64,000 nt of DNA, from the NCBI RefSeq assembly GCF_028890485.2, contig NZ_JARCHV010000002.1, positions 930,001-994,000 of the forward strand, in the 5' to 3' direction. A program made the translations under genes and the position numbers. This DNA comes from Planococcus sp. SK3692 (lineage in GTDB: Bacteria; Bacillota; Bacilli; Bacillales_A; Planococcaceae). The notes beneath the pieces are model-generated. The model was not told where the DNA came from and did not search any database. It was given only the letters and a program-made list of their open reading frames with translations. Of the stretch, positions 1 through 8,591 are shown piece by piece. How positions within the stretch are numbered: position 1 is the first letter of the stretch; each line of letters begins with the position of its first letter.

Positions 1-286
1 CCGCTGCGACTTGCCAGCCGCTCAAGTAAATGGCTTGAAGCCCGGCTTTCACTTGCTGGACTGCCTGGTTTCCAGTTAATGCGCCGAGAGCGTTTACAAA
101 AGGCATTTCATTAATTTGGCGGTAGAGTCGTTCAGCTCCGCGTTGTGCGAGTGTTTGCTCGATCAATACCGATCCGCGAAGCTTGACGACATCTTCCGCT
201 GTATAGGGGCGTTCAATGTTCTCCCATCGTTTATCTTCCTGCCATGATTTGTTCAATTGCTCGATTTGTTGTTGTTTGTTGACCAT
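1..286 (-). CDS. aceA: Isocitrate lyase, N-terminal part (runs off left edge)
   Basis: The reverse strand encodes the first about 95 residues of isocitrate lyase, the glyoxylate-shunt enzyme that splits isocitrate into succinate and glyoxylate. Recognisable family segments are [15 protein letters not shown] and [20 protein letters not shown], the latter lining the start of the TIM barrel. The active-site KKCGH segment lies beyond the edge. Two in-frame ATGs exist at 295 and 286; the GAAAGGG motif sits about 9 bases before the one at 286 and directly abuts the one at 295, so 286 is preferred. The gene is divergent from a LytTR-type regulator, with a perfect palindrome in the shared upstream region. 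Confidence 0.93.
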   Translation of the reverse strand, partial: MVNKQQQIEQLNKSWQEDKRWENIERPYTAEDVVKLRGSVLIEQTLAQRGAERLYRQINEMPFVNALGALTGNQAVQQVKAGLQAIYLSGWQVAA

Positions 287-326
287 TCCAACCATCCCTT
301 TCTGAAGTGAAAATTATTTTGAAATC

Positions 327-344
327 AACTGTATTAATACAGTT
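327..344. promoter_or_regulatory. 18-bp perfect palindrome between aceA and the LytTR gene
   Basis: AACTGTATTAATACAGTT is a perfect inverted repeat in the 180-bp divergent intergenic region. Each arm extends to a nonamer (ACAGTTTGT on the plus strand, ACAGTTGAT on the minus strand) that fits the published LytTR half-site pattern [TA][AC][CA]GTTN[AG][TG]. Binding by the adjacent LytTR protein is inference. Known LytTR sites are usually direct repeats, so the inverted arrangement is a caveat. Confidence 0.55.
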
Positions 345-466
345 TGTTTTGATGTATATTAATATATAACAGAATATTCAGCCTGTCTTAAAAAAATGAC
401 AAAAGCCGATATAAGAGGATGAGAGGCAGGATATTCGGACGAATGAACTTGGAAGGGGAAATGACT

Positions 467-1117
467 ATGGCAAACACTGTATTGGAACAGGTAGGATTTA
501 TCATTGGGGATTGGATTCCAAAAGAGGCATCCATCGCGGTTGCGGCGGATAATCAGTATATCTACTATAAAGCCGGCGTACATGATCTCTCCATTAAAGA
601 AGGACAGACCGTATCATCCGGCACCATCGCGGCACGCGTCGCAAAAGAAGGCCGCAAAGTCGAAATGTATGTTGAAGAAGCGGTTCTTGGATCTGCCTAT
701 TATGGCATCGGCTATCCGATCACTTTCGATAACCGGGATGCAGTGCTGGTCATTACCTTGCCGCCGGATTATGTAGTGGGTCGAAAAAAGCCGCTCGCCT
801 TTTTAACAGGCAAGCAGGATGACAGTTGGCGTCCGATTCCTGTCGACAAAGTTTCCCATATCGAAAGCAGCCAAAAGAAAACCTGGTTCTATGCAGATGA
901 AGACCCGTATTGTTCAAGCCATACATTAAAGAACTTGAAAGAACAACTGCCTGATTATTTCTTGACTGTCCATCGCTCATTTATCGTCAACGTGCATTAT
1001 ATAGAAGAAATTGCAAAAGACGTCGCGTCAAACTATGTGTTGACTTTACGTGACGGCTCGACGATTCCCGTCAGCCAAAACTACACAGCCGAAGTGCGCA
1101 ACCGGCTCGGATTTTAA
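467..1117 (+). CDS. LytTR-family DNA-binding regulator without receiver domain
   Basis: A 216-residue protein whose C-terminal ~100 residues are a LytTR DNA-binding domain (segments DKVSHIESSQKKTWFYA, LPDYFLTVHRSFIVNVHYI and LRDGSTIPVSQNY are typical). The N-terminal ~100 residues are not a response-regulator receiver; they resemble a small sensory or PAS-like fold (IIGDWIPKEASIAVA, YYGIGYPITF) whose ligand I cannot name. ATGs occur at 443, 461 and 467; AAGGGG lies about 9 bases before 467 and only about 3 before 461, so 467 is chosen. It is divergent from aceA with a palindrome between, so control of aceA is a natural but unproven guess. Confidence 0.8.
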   Translation: MANTVLEQVGFIIGDWIPKEASIAVAADNQYIYYKAGVHDLSIKEGQTVSSGTIAARVAKEGRKVEMYVEEAVLGSAYYGIGYPITFDNRDAVLVITLPPDYVVGRKKPLAFLTGKQDDSWRPIPVDKVSHIESSQKKTWFYADEDPYCSSHTLKNLKEQLPDYFLTVHRSFIVNVHYIEEIAKDVASNYVLTLRDGSTIPVSQNYTAEVRNRLGF

Positions 1118-1207
1118 AAATCTTTACAATTCGTTCGGCAGGAAATGGGGCAGGCAAATGGAATACACTAGTCAGAAGGTAAAACGAGGGGAAAGGTGGA
1201 GGCGGAT

Positions 1208-1513
1208 ATGACAATCTGGCCTAAATCCAAGCTTGGCAATATTTCTGTTGTCTTCACAGCGGTACCGTTATTATTGGCATTGGTTATCGCCCTTGCCGGT
1301 GCTTTCCAGGAGTTGCCGTTGGCGTTCGAAGGGGAGATGTCCGATAATTGGCTTCTGACGTTTCTGCTGCTGATGTCCCTTGCGTCTTTTGTTGTCGCAC
1401 TCCTTTCCGGCATCACTTCGATGTTGATCCGGAGGGAACGTGCCATGTCAGTCATTGCTTCAATTGTTGTCTCCATCATCGCGCTCGTCGTTTCGTGGAG
1501 CTGGTGGGTATAA
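1208..1513 (+). CDS. Small three-helix membrane protein, unknown function
   Basis: A 101-residue hydrophobic protein with three predicted transmembrane segments, roughly residues 11-33, 46-68 and 78-99 (for example SVVFTAVPLLLALVIALAGAF). A GTG at 1196 would extend it, but GGAGG at 1198-1202 is placed correctly for the ATG at 1208. No family signature is recognised. It lies just after the LytTR regulator with about 90 bp between and is closed by a strong terminator, so it may be cotranscribed with the regulator. Confidence 0.65.
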   Translation: MTIWPKSKLGNISVVFTAVPLLLALVIALAGAFQELPLAFEGEMSDNWLLTFLLLMSLASFVVALLSGITSMLIRRERAMSVIASIVVSIIALVVSWSWWV

Positions 1514-1526
1514 GTTTCTTCTATAT

Positions 1527-1560
1527 AAAAAGCCGTTGAGGATTACTCAACGGCTTTTTT
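1527..1560. terminator. Bidirectional rho-independent terminator
   Basis: AGCCGTTGAG and CTCAACGGCT form a perfect 10-bp stem around a 5-base loop, flanked by A-run and T-run. It ends the plus-strand membrane protein gene and also serves the converging minus-strand gene that stops at 1571. Confidence 0.9.
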
Positions 1561-1570
1561 GCGATTTATA

Positions 1571-2137
1571 TTAGTTTTTTTGATGATGCTTAATTTTCTC
1601 AAGCATTTCTTCCTGTTCCTTATCGGCATCTGCTGTGGATGGAATGAAAGGATTTTCGTTGACATCCATCCGTTTCCCATATCGCAGCATCTCATAAATA
1701 ATCATGCCGTTATTGGGCATGCCGCCTTGCATCTTCATTGGCACCACATCAAATAGCAGGTAAAAAACAGCGTAGAAAACAAATCGATCCCAAAATGTCG
1801 TGAGTGACTGAAAGGTGCCTGTGGCAAGGAGCGCATTGAGTGTCAATGCCAGTATGAAAGTCATCAAGATGGGGCTCCCATATAAAAAAATATAAGCGAG
1901 TTTATTGTCTCTCTTCAATGAATCGTATGAAAACCAACTATACAATTGATAGTATTTCCGTACATCGAGTATCCCGATTTTAAAGACACGTGGTCCAGAG
2001 CCGATTGTCAGCCTTGGGTTCTTCACTCCGACAACCCCGCTGGCAATGAGATATCCCGACTCCCTAATGAGAATCGTCAAAGGCAGTATAATAAAGGCCG
2101 AAATAACGAGTGAAATTAAATCAGAAAAACCGAACAT
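1571..2137 (-). CDS. M50 (site-2 protease)-like membrane protein lacking the zinc motif
   Basis: A 188-residue membrane protein. The segment IRESGYLIASGVVGV aligns by eye with the HExxH helix of M50 intramembrane metalloproteases (HELGHxLAARLxGV), but both histidines are replaced (R and Y) while the glutamate and following pattern remain. A later segment, FDVVPMKMQGGMPNNGMIIYEML, occupies the place of the NxxPxPxLDGG motif. Around four hydrophobic stretches are visible. The start is ATG at 2137, preceded by AAAGGAGAA; an upstream in-frame ATG at 2194 has no such site. It is probably a non-catalytic relative with a binding or regulatory role; the family placement rests on motif resemblance only. 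Confidence 0.6.
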   Translation of the reverse strand: MFGFSDLISLVISAFIILPLTILIRESGYLIASGVVGVKNPRLTIGSGPRVFKIGILDVRKYYQLYSWFSYDSLKRDNKLAYIFLYGSPILMTFILALTLNALLATGTFQSLTTFWDRFVFYAVFYLLFDVVPMKMQGGMPNNGMIIYEMLRYGKRMDVNENPFIPSTADADKEQEEMLEKIKHHQKN

Positions 2138-2599
2138 CGAATTCTCCTTTCTGTCTGAGTTCAAAAAAAAAATACAAGTATGATTAATAGGCAAAATAAA
2201 AACACCAAAAAGAAGTGTGCACTCTCTTGGTGTTATTCCAGCTCAATTGTCTGGCTCACTCAACCGAATTATTTAAATAGGACAATCAATTAGTATGGAT
2301 ATTCGAGGTAATCACCAAGCGGCAATGGTCATTCACCTTTATAGCGCACGCTCAATTTGATGGTTTTATGATAGACATTGATTCAAGCAATGTCAAAATA
2401 TCCATTCATCAATTCGGCCTTAGCAATGGAAGCTGATAATTGCACGTTAAGCAGAAGCTAGGAAAATGAAGGGTTTCCTTTATGCATAATGAATTGCGGA
2501 AATTCCGTAATTATAACAAATTAATGATTGTTTTATTAACTAAAAGGGTACTTAAGTAATGGTGGAAACAAAAATAAAACAGGAAAGTAGGGAGGTAAA
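2138..2599. other. 460-bp intergenic region, mostly unexplained
   Basis: This region holds divergent upstream sequences for the M50-like gene (minus) and the LysM gene (plus), the hairpin at 2201-2234, and an imperfect palindrome around 2491-2509 (AATTGCGGAAATTCCGTAAT). No credible coding frame with a ribosome binding site is visible on either strand. Confidence 0.5.
2201..2234 (-). terminator. Terminator-like hairpin in the leader of the M50-like gene
   Basis: AACACCAA pairs with TTGGTGTT with further inner pairing (AGTG/CACT). On the minus strand the hairpin is followed by TTTTATTTTGC, a terminator-like tail. It lies about 64 bases before the M50-like start codon, with no gene upstream on that strand, so it may be a leader attenuator or end a small RNA. 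Confidence 0.5.
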
Positions 2600-3445
2600 A
2601 TGACTGAATTTCATTTGACACCTGTCCCTCCAGCCAAGAAGAAAGAGCTACAAATGCCGAAAGGTAAGAAACGGCTATCCAAAGTTCTCTTGTCATTTGC
2701 GTTAGTCTCATCCGCAGCAGCGGCAGGCCCTATCATGTCCCCCAGTGCGGCAACGGAAGTGGCCAGTTATTACACTGTGCAAAAAGGGGATACTTTCTAC
2801 AGTATCGCTAAAAAGTACGGCCTGGTAGTCGAACAGCTGATGGCGGCAAACTTCACGACGAGCACCAAAATCATCGTGGGGCAAAAAATTGCCATCCCGC
2901 ATAAAACCCAGTCGTGGTCCGGAAACCAGGAAGATTTGAATGCAAGAAACTATCGGGTGGTCAAAGGGGATACTTTATATTCCATTTCCAAACGAACCGG
3001 TGTGTCGATCGACAGCATTAAGAGAATGAATAATTTGACATCCGACTTGATCATGATCGGGCAAGTCTTGACGCTGTACCCGGATGTCGGTGTGATTCAA
3101 CAGACTTCCGCAACGTACTATGTGAAGTCAGGCGATACGAAATACACTTTGCGAAATAAATTCGGCAGTACGATCACTCTGCCAAGCGAAGAATTGCAAG
3201 TGCTCCAGCCGCTTAAAATCACCGGAAAAGCACTTCAACTCACTACGGAAGAACCATTCGGGCTGGCAGATGGCCGAGTGATTGAAGTGAAAGTCGGCAA
3301 TGATTATTACGCGGTCAATTTGTATCAAGGAAACGGGCCTATCCAGCATTTGGCGGACCGCACTGATCTTCGGCTGACATTTACAGTAGTTCGTGTAGGT
3401 GAGCGCTATGAAATGGTTTCATATGCGGTGCAACAGTTGGAGTAG
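2600..3445 (+). CDS. Secreted LysM-repeat protein
   Basis: A 281-residue protein with a basic N-terminus and a hydrophobic stretch at about residues 29-50, giving a signal peptide or anchor, followed by two clear LysM domains at about 56-100 (YTVQKGDTFYSIAKKYG) and 117-160 (YRVVKGDTLYSISKRTG). A third weaker copy may begin at 173 (YYVKSGDTKYTLRNKFG). LysM binds N-acetylglucosamine-containing glycans, so the protein should sit on peptidoglycan. The C-terminal ~100 residues have no recognised catalytic domain. The start ATG at 2600 follows GGGAGG by six bases; an inner ATG at 2654 lacks a comparable site. Confidence 0.85.
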   Translation: MTEFHLTPVPPAKKKELQMPKGKKRLSKVLLSFALVSSAAAAGPIMSPSAATEVASYYTVQKGDTFYSIAKKYGLVVEQLMAANFTTSTKIIVGQKIAIPHKTQSWSGNQEDLNARNYRVVKGDTLYSISKRTGVSIDSIKRMNNLTSDLIMIGQVLTLYPDVGVIQQTSATYYVKSGDTKYTLRNKFGSTITLPSEELQVLQPLKITGKALQLTTEEPFGLADGRVIEVKVGNDYYAVNLYQGNGPIQHLADRTDLRLTFTVVRVGERYEMVSYAVQQLE

Positions 3446-3473
3446 AACAGGCAGTCAGACATGAATGACAACG

Positions 3474-3510
3474 AAAAAACACCCTGACGCAGTTGGTCCG
3501 GGTGTTTTTT
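3474..3510. terminator. Bidirectional terminator
   Basis: AAAACACCC and GGGTGTTTTTT form a stem with A- and T-runs on either side, between the LysM gene and the converging methyltransferase gene. Confidence 0.8.
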
Positions 3511-3564
3511 AGTATAGTTTTCATTTTCCAATTGCCGAAATCGCTGCTCCAAATAGAGATAGAT

Positions 3565-4524
3565 TTACGTTTTCTCACATACAAGGATTTCACGCAGGAA
3601 CAACGACTTTTTCGCGATGCAGCGGTCGGTTATCGTGAATCCTGCTTGTTCAATCATATGGTCGATCGGGTCGATGGTGACAACGAGCAGTTTTTCGGTA
3701 ACCGGCAAAGCGTGTTTCAGGATTTCCTGTTGTTCATCGGGTGTCGCGTGTGTATACAGGTTATAGGGCATATCAATGATGGCGACGTCGTATTGCTCTG
3801 TGATGTCAGCAATTGCGCCCAACTCAACTGATCCAGACAAGCCGAAATGCGCGATATTTTCCCGGGAGCCATCGACGACGAGCGGGTTGATATCACGGCC
3901 GACGATGTCGATTCCCATCGATAAAGCTTCGACGAGCACCGTCCCGATACCGCAGCAAGGGTCGATTGCTTTCACTCCATTTGGTTCCGGAACGGCGATA
4001 TTGGCGAGGGCGCGAGCCGTTTTGGTACTGAGCGCAGTGGAATATTCCCTCGGTTTTTGCTGGTGTTTGAACCAAACCGACTCGCTCAATTGATAGATCC
4101 CGAAATGCCAGCGGCCATCAAATGGAATCAGGCCGAATATGATATCGGGACTATGGACATTGGCTTTACCTTTAATGACAAAGCCAATTTGACGCTCCAT
4201 GTCCCGCTTTTCGTCAAATCCGACTTGCTCAGCCGCTTCCAAATCGTTGATTTTCGGGAAGATCACTTTGAATGTGGAATCCTCCATATCCAATTCTGCA
4301 GCCTGTTTCACGATATCCGCAAATTCCGTTCCTTCAAACAAAAGCTCAATCCGCTCCTTGATGAAAGGGCTGCGGCCTGGATAGACAGCGCGATTGCTTT
4401 TAATAACTTTTCCACTCGTGTCTTTTCCAAAAAATGCACGCATTTCCAGTTGGCATAAATCTTTTTCATCTTGGTGATAGGCATAGGTATACATAAATTC
4501 GCCTATTGGAGTTAATGGTTTCAA
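3565..4524 (-). CDS. Trm11-like S-adenosylmethionine-dependent RNA methyltransferase
   Basis: A 319-residue protein with a Rossmann-type methyltransferase domain in its C-terminal half: DPCCGIGTVLVEAL is SAM-binding motif I, GRDINP follows at the next strand, and DMPYNLY occupies the catalytic motif IV position usually written (D/N)PPY. The N-terminal half resembles the THUMP-associated region of Trm11 guanine-N2 tRNA methyltransferases. The TTG start at 4524 is supported by AAGGA about nine bases upstream; the first ATG is 10 codons later. The DMPYN variant leaves the exact target base uncertain. It is monocistronic. Confidence 0.8.
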   Translation of the reverse strand: MKPLTPIGEFMYTYAYHQDEKDLCQLEMRAFFGKDTSGKVIKSNRAVYPGRSPFIKERIELLFEGTEFADIVKQAAELDMEDSTFKVIFPKINDLEAAEQVGFDEKRDMERQIGFVIKGKANVHSPDIIFGLIPFDGRWHFGIYQLSESVWFKHQQKPREYSTALSTKTARALANIAVPEPNGVKAIDPCCGIGTVLVEALSMGIDIVGRDINPLVVDGSRENIAHFGLSGSVELGAIADITEQYDVAIIDMPYNLYTHATPDEQQEILKHALPVTEKLLVVTIDPIDHMIEQAGFTITDRCIAKKSLFLREILVCEKT

Positions 4525-5005
4525 TTGATCCCGTCCTTCTTAATGCGTTCTGTCTAAATCTACATATGCCAAGTATACCAATATCAACAGTATAATAAGG
4601 CACCTGCAACATCAAAAAGCTAAGCAAATTCATCAAAACCTTATTTTGTAATCTCTACCAATACATTTTCTGGCTCATTGCGAATGCTAAATCCAAAGCT
4701 TGTGGGCGCAGAGGGGATATTTCTAAAAAACCGAATATGTCTGGACAGAAATATTAACAATTAATCCACCCAGATAAACAACAATAAGATTTCTCTGAAT
4801 CTGGTACAATCCGCTCGTCATTTATCGCTCAATTCATGTATTATTGCACGTAGTGGACGAGTTAACGAAATGTATTGAGGCAGGGGCTCGCGTTAAAAAT
4901 ACGGTCACCTGCTATAAAGTTAGAAAAGCTGGTTGGCGTACAGCGTTCACAAAGATAATGAATGATTAAAAAAGTAATTGCTAGCTGCAGAAAGGTTGAT
5001 TCGTA
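4525..5005. other. 480-bp intergenic region
   Basis: This separates the divergent methyltransferase and aminotransferase genes. A 57-codon open frame at about 4806-4976 has no start with a ribosome binding site and no recognisable product. No riboswitch or T-box elements are seen. Confidence 0.5.
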
Positions 5006-6172
5006 ATGAGTATGAGACTAAACAAACGAGTTGAGGCGATTCAGATCTCCGGAATCCGCCAATTCGCCAATCAAATACCGTCTACTCCCGGAGCGGTCAA
5101 TTTAACGATCGGCCAACCGGATTTTCCTACTCCTGAAGCGGTTAAACAGGCAGGGATCGAAGCTATCCGCAATGATCAGACAAGCTACACCCATAATGCA
5201 GGGGCGATGGAGCTGCGCCAGGCTGTTCAGTCATTTTTCAAAGACAGCTACGGCTTATCGTATCGTGCAGAAGATGAAATCATTGTCACTAACGGTGCAA
5301 GCGAAGGTCTGGATTCGGTATTTCGAACGATTTTGGAAGAAGGCGATGAAGTGATCTTGCCGGCGCCGACTTACCCGGGCTACGAGCCGCTCGTGCAACT
5401 ATGCGGCGCCAAAGTCGTCTACTTGGATACATCGGAAACCGGTTTTAAACCGGATCCGCACGCGCTTGAACAACTGATCACCGAGCGCACGAAAGCGGTC
5501 TTGATGAACTTTCCATCCAATCCCACAGGCGTCACGATGGAAATGGACGAGTTGGTCGCTTTAAAAACCGTCTTTGAACGCCACGATCTGTTTATTGTAG
5601 CTGATGAAATCTATAGTGAAAATACATTCGGCGGTGCCCATTGCACATTTGCGTGTTTCGAGAGTTTGCGGAAGAAGACCATTCTTGTGCACGGCTTATC
5701 GAAATCCCATTCGATGACAGGGTGGCGCATCGGCTTTATTTTAGGGCCGGTAGAAGTGATGCAGCATGTACTAAAAGTGCATCAATACAACGCGATTTGC
5801 GCCTCGACCCCATCGCAGCATGCGGCGATGGAAGCGCTAGTAAACCAGCGCCATGTGCCGGCAGAAATGAACAAAGCCTATATCGAACGACGTGATTTTG
5901 TTTACAAGCGGCTGACAGAGATGGGAATTGATGTGGTCATGCCGACAGGCGCATTTTATATTTTCCCATCCGTAAAGAAATTCGGTTTATCTTCTTATGA
6001 CTTTGCCATCCGTTTATTGAAAGAAGGCGGTGTGGCCGCAGTACCGGGGTCAGCATTCACCGAATATGGAGAAGGTTTCCTGCGTATTTCGTATGCATAT
6101 AGCATGCCGGTCTTAAAGCAAGGAATGGACCGTTTGGAAAATTTCATCTCCACACTAAAACAGCAAGCATAG
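5006..6172 (+). CDS. patA: PatA-like class I aminotransferase
   Basis: A 388-residue fold-type I PLP aminotransferase. Landmarks are NGASEGLD (cofactor phosphate region), PSNPTG at 170-175, the DEIY aspartate at 200, the Schiff-base lysine K233 in LSKSHSMTGWRIGF, and the substrate-arginine region RISYAYS near the C-terminus. It is closest by eye to Bacillus PatA (N-acetyl-LL-2,6-diaminopimelate aminotransferase of the lysine pathway) and related aromatic aminotransferases; substrate cannot be fixed from sequence alone. Start ATG at 5006 follows AGAAAGG. It is followed by a separate RocB-like gene after 186 bp. Confidence 0.85.
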   Translation: MSMRLNKRVEAIQISGIRQFANQIPSTPGAVNLTIGQPDFPTPEAVKQAGIEAIRNDQTSYTHNAGAMELRQAVQSFFKDSYGLSYRAEDEIIVTNGASEGLDSVFRTILEEGDEVILPAPTYPGYEPLVQLCGAKVVYLDTSETGFKPDPHALEQLITERTKAVLMNFPSNPTGVTMEMDELVALKTVFERHDLFIVADEIYSENTFGGAHCTFACFESLRKKTILVHGLSKSHSMTGWRIGFILGPVEVMQHVLKVHQYNAICASTPSQHAAMEALVNQRHVPAEMNKAYIERRDFVYKRLTEMGIDVVMPTGAFYIFPSVKKFGLSSYDFAIRLLKEGGVAAVPGSAFTEYGEGFLRISYAYSMPVLKQGMDRLENFISTLKQQA

Positions 6173-6358
6173 CAACAATATCGGCTAACCTACAGCGAAT
6201 AAGGTCTGTGCTGTTTGAAGACCCAGCAAGTGAATTCACTTGGCAATCCTAAGCTTTTTTAGTACAGGAGCCATAAATCTTATTAGCTTAATATGGAATA
6301 AATGAACTGTATTTTTTGTTTCATTTCAAGTATATGGAAAATGAAAGGGTTGATCTGC

Positions 6359-7984
6359 ATGGAGCGTTTCTGGGACACACCGGAGAAATTGGAAGATTTA
6401 TTGTGTGAGCTGGTCAGCTGGGAAAGTATCTACCTGACACAAGGTGAAGCGGAATTCCCGGTTAAATTAAAAGGTTTATTGGGTGAATTGGAGTATTTTA
6501 AACAGCACCCGGACCACTTGGAGCTCGGCGAAGTGAACTGGGGACGAACGTTTCTGACGGCACTTTATAAACATGAAGATGCTGTGGACACAGTCGTGTT
6601 AATCAGCCATTTCGATACGGTGTCCACTGAGGATTATGGCGTGTTGCGCCCACTGGCTTCCAATCCGCGGTTATTGACGCGTGCGCTTCATGACCGGAAG
6701 GAAATGCTCACTGAAGAAGCCTTGGCGGATTTGGAATCGGGCAATTATTTGTTCGGACGCGGCACAATGGATATGAAAGCAGGGCTCGCTTTGCATATGG
6801 CCTTGCTCGAAAAGGCATCAACGCAACAGTGGCCTATCAATCTTGTGCTGTTGACAGTGCCGGATGAAGAAGTCAATTCCAATGGCATGCGCCATGCCGT
6901 CCCGTTTCTTCTGGAACTGGCCGAAACGCATCAGCTTGATTATTCTTTATTCTTGAACGGTGAACCGGTATTTGCCCAGGATCCGAAAGAAAGCGATTTT
7001 AAAGTCTATAGCGGCAGTATCGGGAAAATCATGCCAAGCGCCTTGTTTTATGGAAAAGAAACACATGTCGGTGAACCGCTCAGCGGGCTGACTTCGAATT
7101 ATATGGCTTCGTATTTGACCCAGGAAATGAGCTGGAATCCGAAATTCCGTGAAACTCTGTACGGCGAAACATCGCCGCTTCCGGTAACGGTCTTGCAGCG
7201 CGACGTAAAGATGGAATACTCAGCACAGACGCCATATCGTGCGGTTTCCATGTATAATGTTTTCCTGCTCGAACGCAATGCGGAAGAGACGATGCAATTG
7301 TTTGAAGAAACGGCTCGTGAAGCGCTCCAAAAAATGAGCCGCGATTATGTCGACATGTGCACGCGTGAAGGAATCGAACCGGTCAACGAAGTGAAAGTTT
7401 TCCGGTTTGAAGAGCTGAAAGAATATGCATTGGAAAAACTGGGCGAAAAAACGGTTGAGCAGATCATGTCGAATGTCACAGAAGATGTTGATCACGACGT
7501 ACGCGAACAGTCCCATGCCATCACGGATCAATTATTGATCCAGTGCCATGAACTGACACCTGCGGTTATCTTGCTGTTTGCGCCGCCCTATTATCCACCA
7601 GTCAATTCCAGCGAATCAAAGCTCGTCCAGAAATGCATTCAGCAAGTGCAGAAAACGGCGTTTGAGCGCTTTGGCCTGGAAGTGAAGCAAGGGCATTATT
7701 TTAACGGCATTTCAGATTTGAGCTATGTCAATTTTCAAGACCAGAACGAAGGTTGGCAGACCTATGAACAAAACACGCCTGTTTACGGCAGAAGCTATAG
7801 CATTCCGTTCGAATCGATGAGCAAGCTCAATGCGCCTGTGTTAAATGTGGGGCCGTTCGGGCGTGACGCGCATCAGCGCACGGAAAGGCTGAACCGCAAG
7901 AGCGCATTCGAGGAACTTCCGTTACTGCTCAAAGATTTGCTGCTGACGCAGTTCACGCCGCTTTTGTCGAATAAACGAGCATAA
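6359..7984 (+). CDS. rocB: RocB-like M20-family hydrolase
   Basis: A 541-residue M20 metallohydrolase matching the arginine-utilisation protein RocB in length and architecture. Visible metal and catalytic motifs are ISHFDTVS (first metal histidine with the Asp two residues on), GRGTMDMKAG (bridging aspartate) and VPDEEVNS (general-base glutamate pair). RocB belongs with arginine catabolism genes in Bacillus, though its reaction is not firmly established. The ATG at 6359 has GAAAGGG nine bases before it, whereas an upstream ATG at 6302 has none. The gene lies between an aminotransferase and a cupin, so involvement in amino-acid breakdown is plausible. Confidence 0.85.
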   Translation: MERFWDTPEKLEDLLCELVSWESIYLTQGEAEFPVKLKGLLGELEYFKQHPDHLELGEVNWGRTFLTALYKHEDAVDTVVLISHFDTVSTEDYGVLRPLASNPRLLTRALHDRKEMLTEEALADLESGNYLFGRGTMDMKAGLALHMALLEKASTQQWPINLVLLTVPDEEVNSNGMRHAVPFLLELAETHQLDYSLFLNGEPVFAQDPKESDFKVYSGSIGKIMPSALFYGKETHVGEPLSGLTSNYMASYLTQEMSWNPKFRETLYGETSPLPVTVLQRDVKMEYSAQTPYRAVSMYNVFLLERNAEETMQLFEETAREALQKMSRDYVDMCTREGIEPVNEVKVFRFEELKEYALEKLGEKTVEQIMSNVTEDVDHDVREQSHAITDQLLIQCHELTPAVILLFAPPYYPPVNSSESKLVQKCIQQVQKTAFERFGLEVKQGHYFNGISDLSYVNFQDQNEGWQTYEQNTPVYGRSYSIPFESMSKLNAPVLNVGPFGRDAHQRTERLNRKSAFEELPLLLKDLLLTQFTPLLSNKRA

Positions 7985-8028
7985 CTGGCGCTGTGCCGGG
8001 TAAAGAAGGGCAAAAGGAGCTGATCGGA

Positions 8029-8526
8029 ATGAAAGATGCACAGTTTTTCTATTTTGATGATGATGGCACCATCCCGAATAATCCCGAGCTGCCAGTAGTT
8101 TTCTACCCCGCTGCATTCAGCGGGAAGACAGAGCGAATCGAACAGGCTTTCGAGCAGCATGGTTGGGGCAATACGTGGCAAGGCGGCGTATTTGATTTTC
8201 ATCATTACCATAGCAATACACACGAAGCGCTGGGGGTGGTGAGCGGGTGGGCACGGTTGCAATTGGGCGGTGAGAGCGGCAAAGAAGTGGAAGTGTCAGC
8301 CGGAGATGTCTGTGTTTTACCGGCGGGGACTGGTCATAAGCGCTTATCGGCAAGCAATGACTTCCGCATTGTGGGCGCCTATCCTGGCGGTGTGGAATAC
8401 AATCTGAAAACGGGTGAGCCGGGAGAACGTCCCTATGTGCTGGAAGATATCCGTAATGCACCGCTACCAAAAGCCGATCCAGTTTACGGGGACGTAGGGC
8501 CCTTGATTTCAAAATGGAAGTCTTGA
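8029..8526 (+). CDS. YjlB-like cupin-domain protein
   Basis: A 165-residue single-cupin protein. Motif 1 is seen as HHYHSNTHEALGVVSGWARLQLGG and motif 2 as GDVCVLPAGTGHKRL, so metal ligands (His, His, Glu and the later His) are present. It resembles Bacillus YjlB, whose function is unknown. AAGGAG before the ATG at 8029 rules against an upstream ATG at 7993. It starts only 45 bases after the RocB-like gene with no terminator between, so the two are likely cotranscribed, and it ends in a strong terminator. Confidence 0.75.
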   Translation: MKDAQFFYFDDDGTIPNNPELPVVFYPAAFSGKTERIEQAFEQHGWGNTWQGGVFDFHHYHSNTHEALGVVSGWARLQLGGESGKEVEVSAGDVCVLPAGTGHKRLSASNDFRIVGAYPGGVEYNLKTGEPGERPYVLEDIRNAPLPKADPVYGDVGPLISKWKS

Positions 8527-8532
8527 AGCAAG

Positions 8533-8578
8533 AAAAAAGACGGAGTACAAGGTGGTTAGCCCTGTACTCCGTCTTTTT
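8533..8578. terminator. Bidirectional terminator between cupin and aspartokinase genes
   Basis: GACGGAGTACA and TGTACTCCGTC form an 11-bp perfect stem with A-run before and T-run after, so it can end both converging transcripts. Confidence 0.9.
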
Positions 8579-8591
8579 CATTTGCGAAAAT

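Noticed and set aside
2526-2547. GTTTTA and GGGTAC before the LysM gene as a sigma-B promoter
   Set aside because: The spacer is only 10 bases, too short for sigma-B, unlike the 13-15 base spacers at the YflT and csbD genes.
4806-4976. 57-codon open frame upstream of the aminotransferase
   Set aside because: No start codon with a ribosome binding site, no recognisable product, and it lies in intergenic sequence; kept only as a note.
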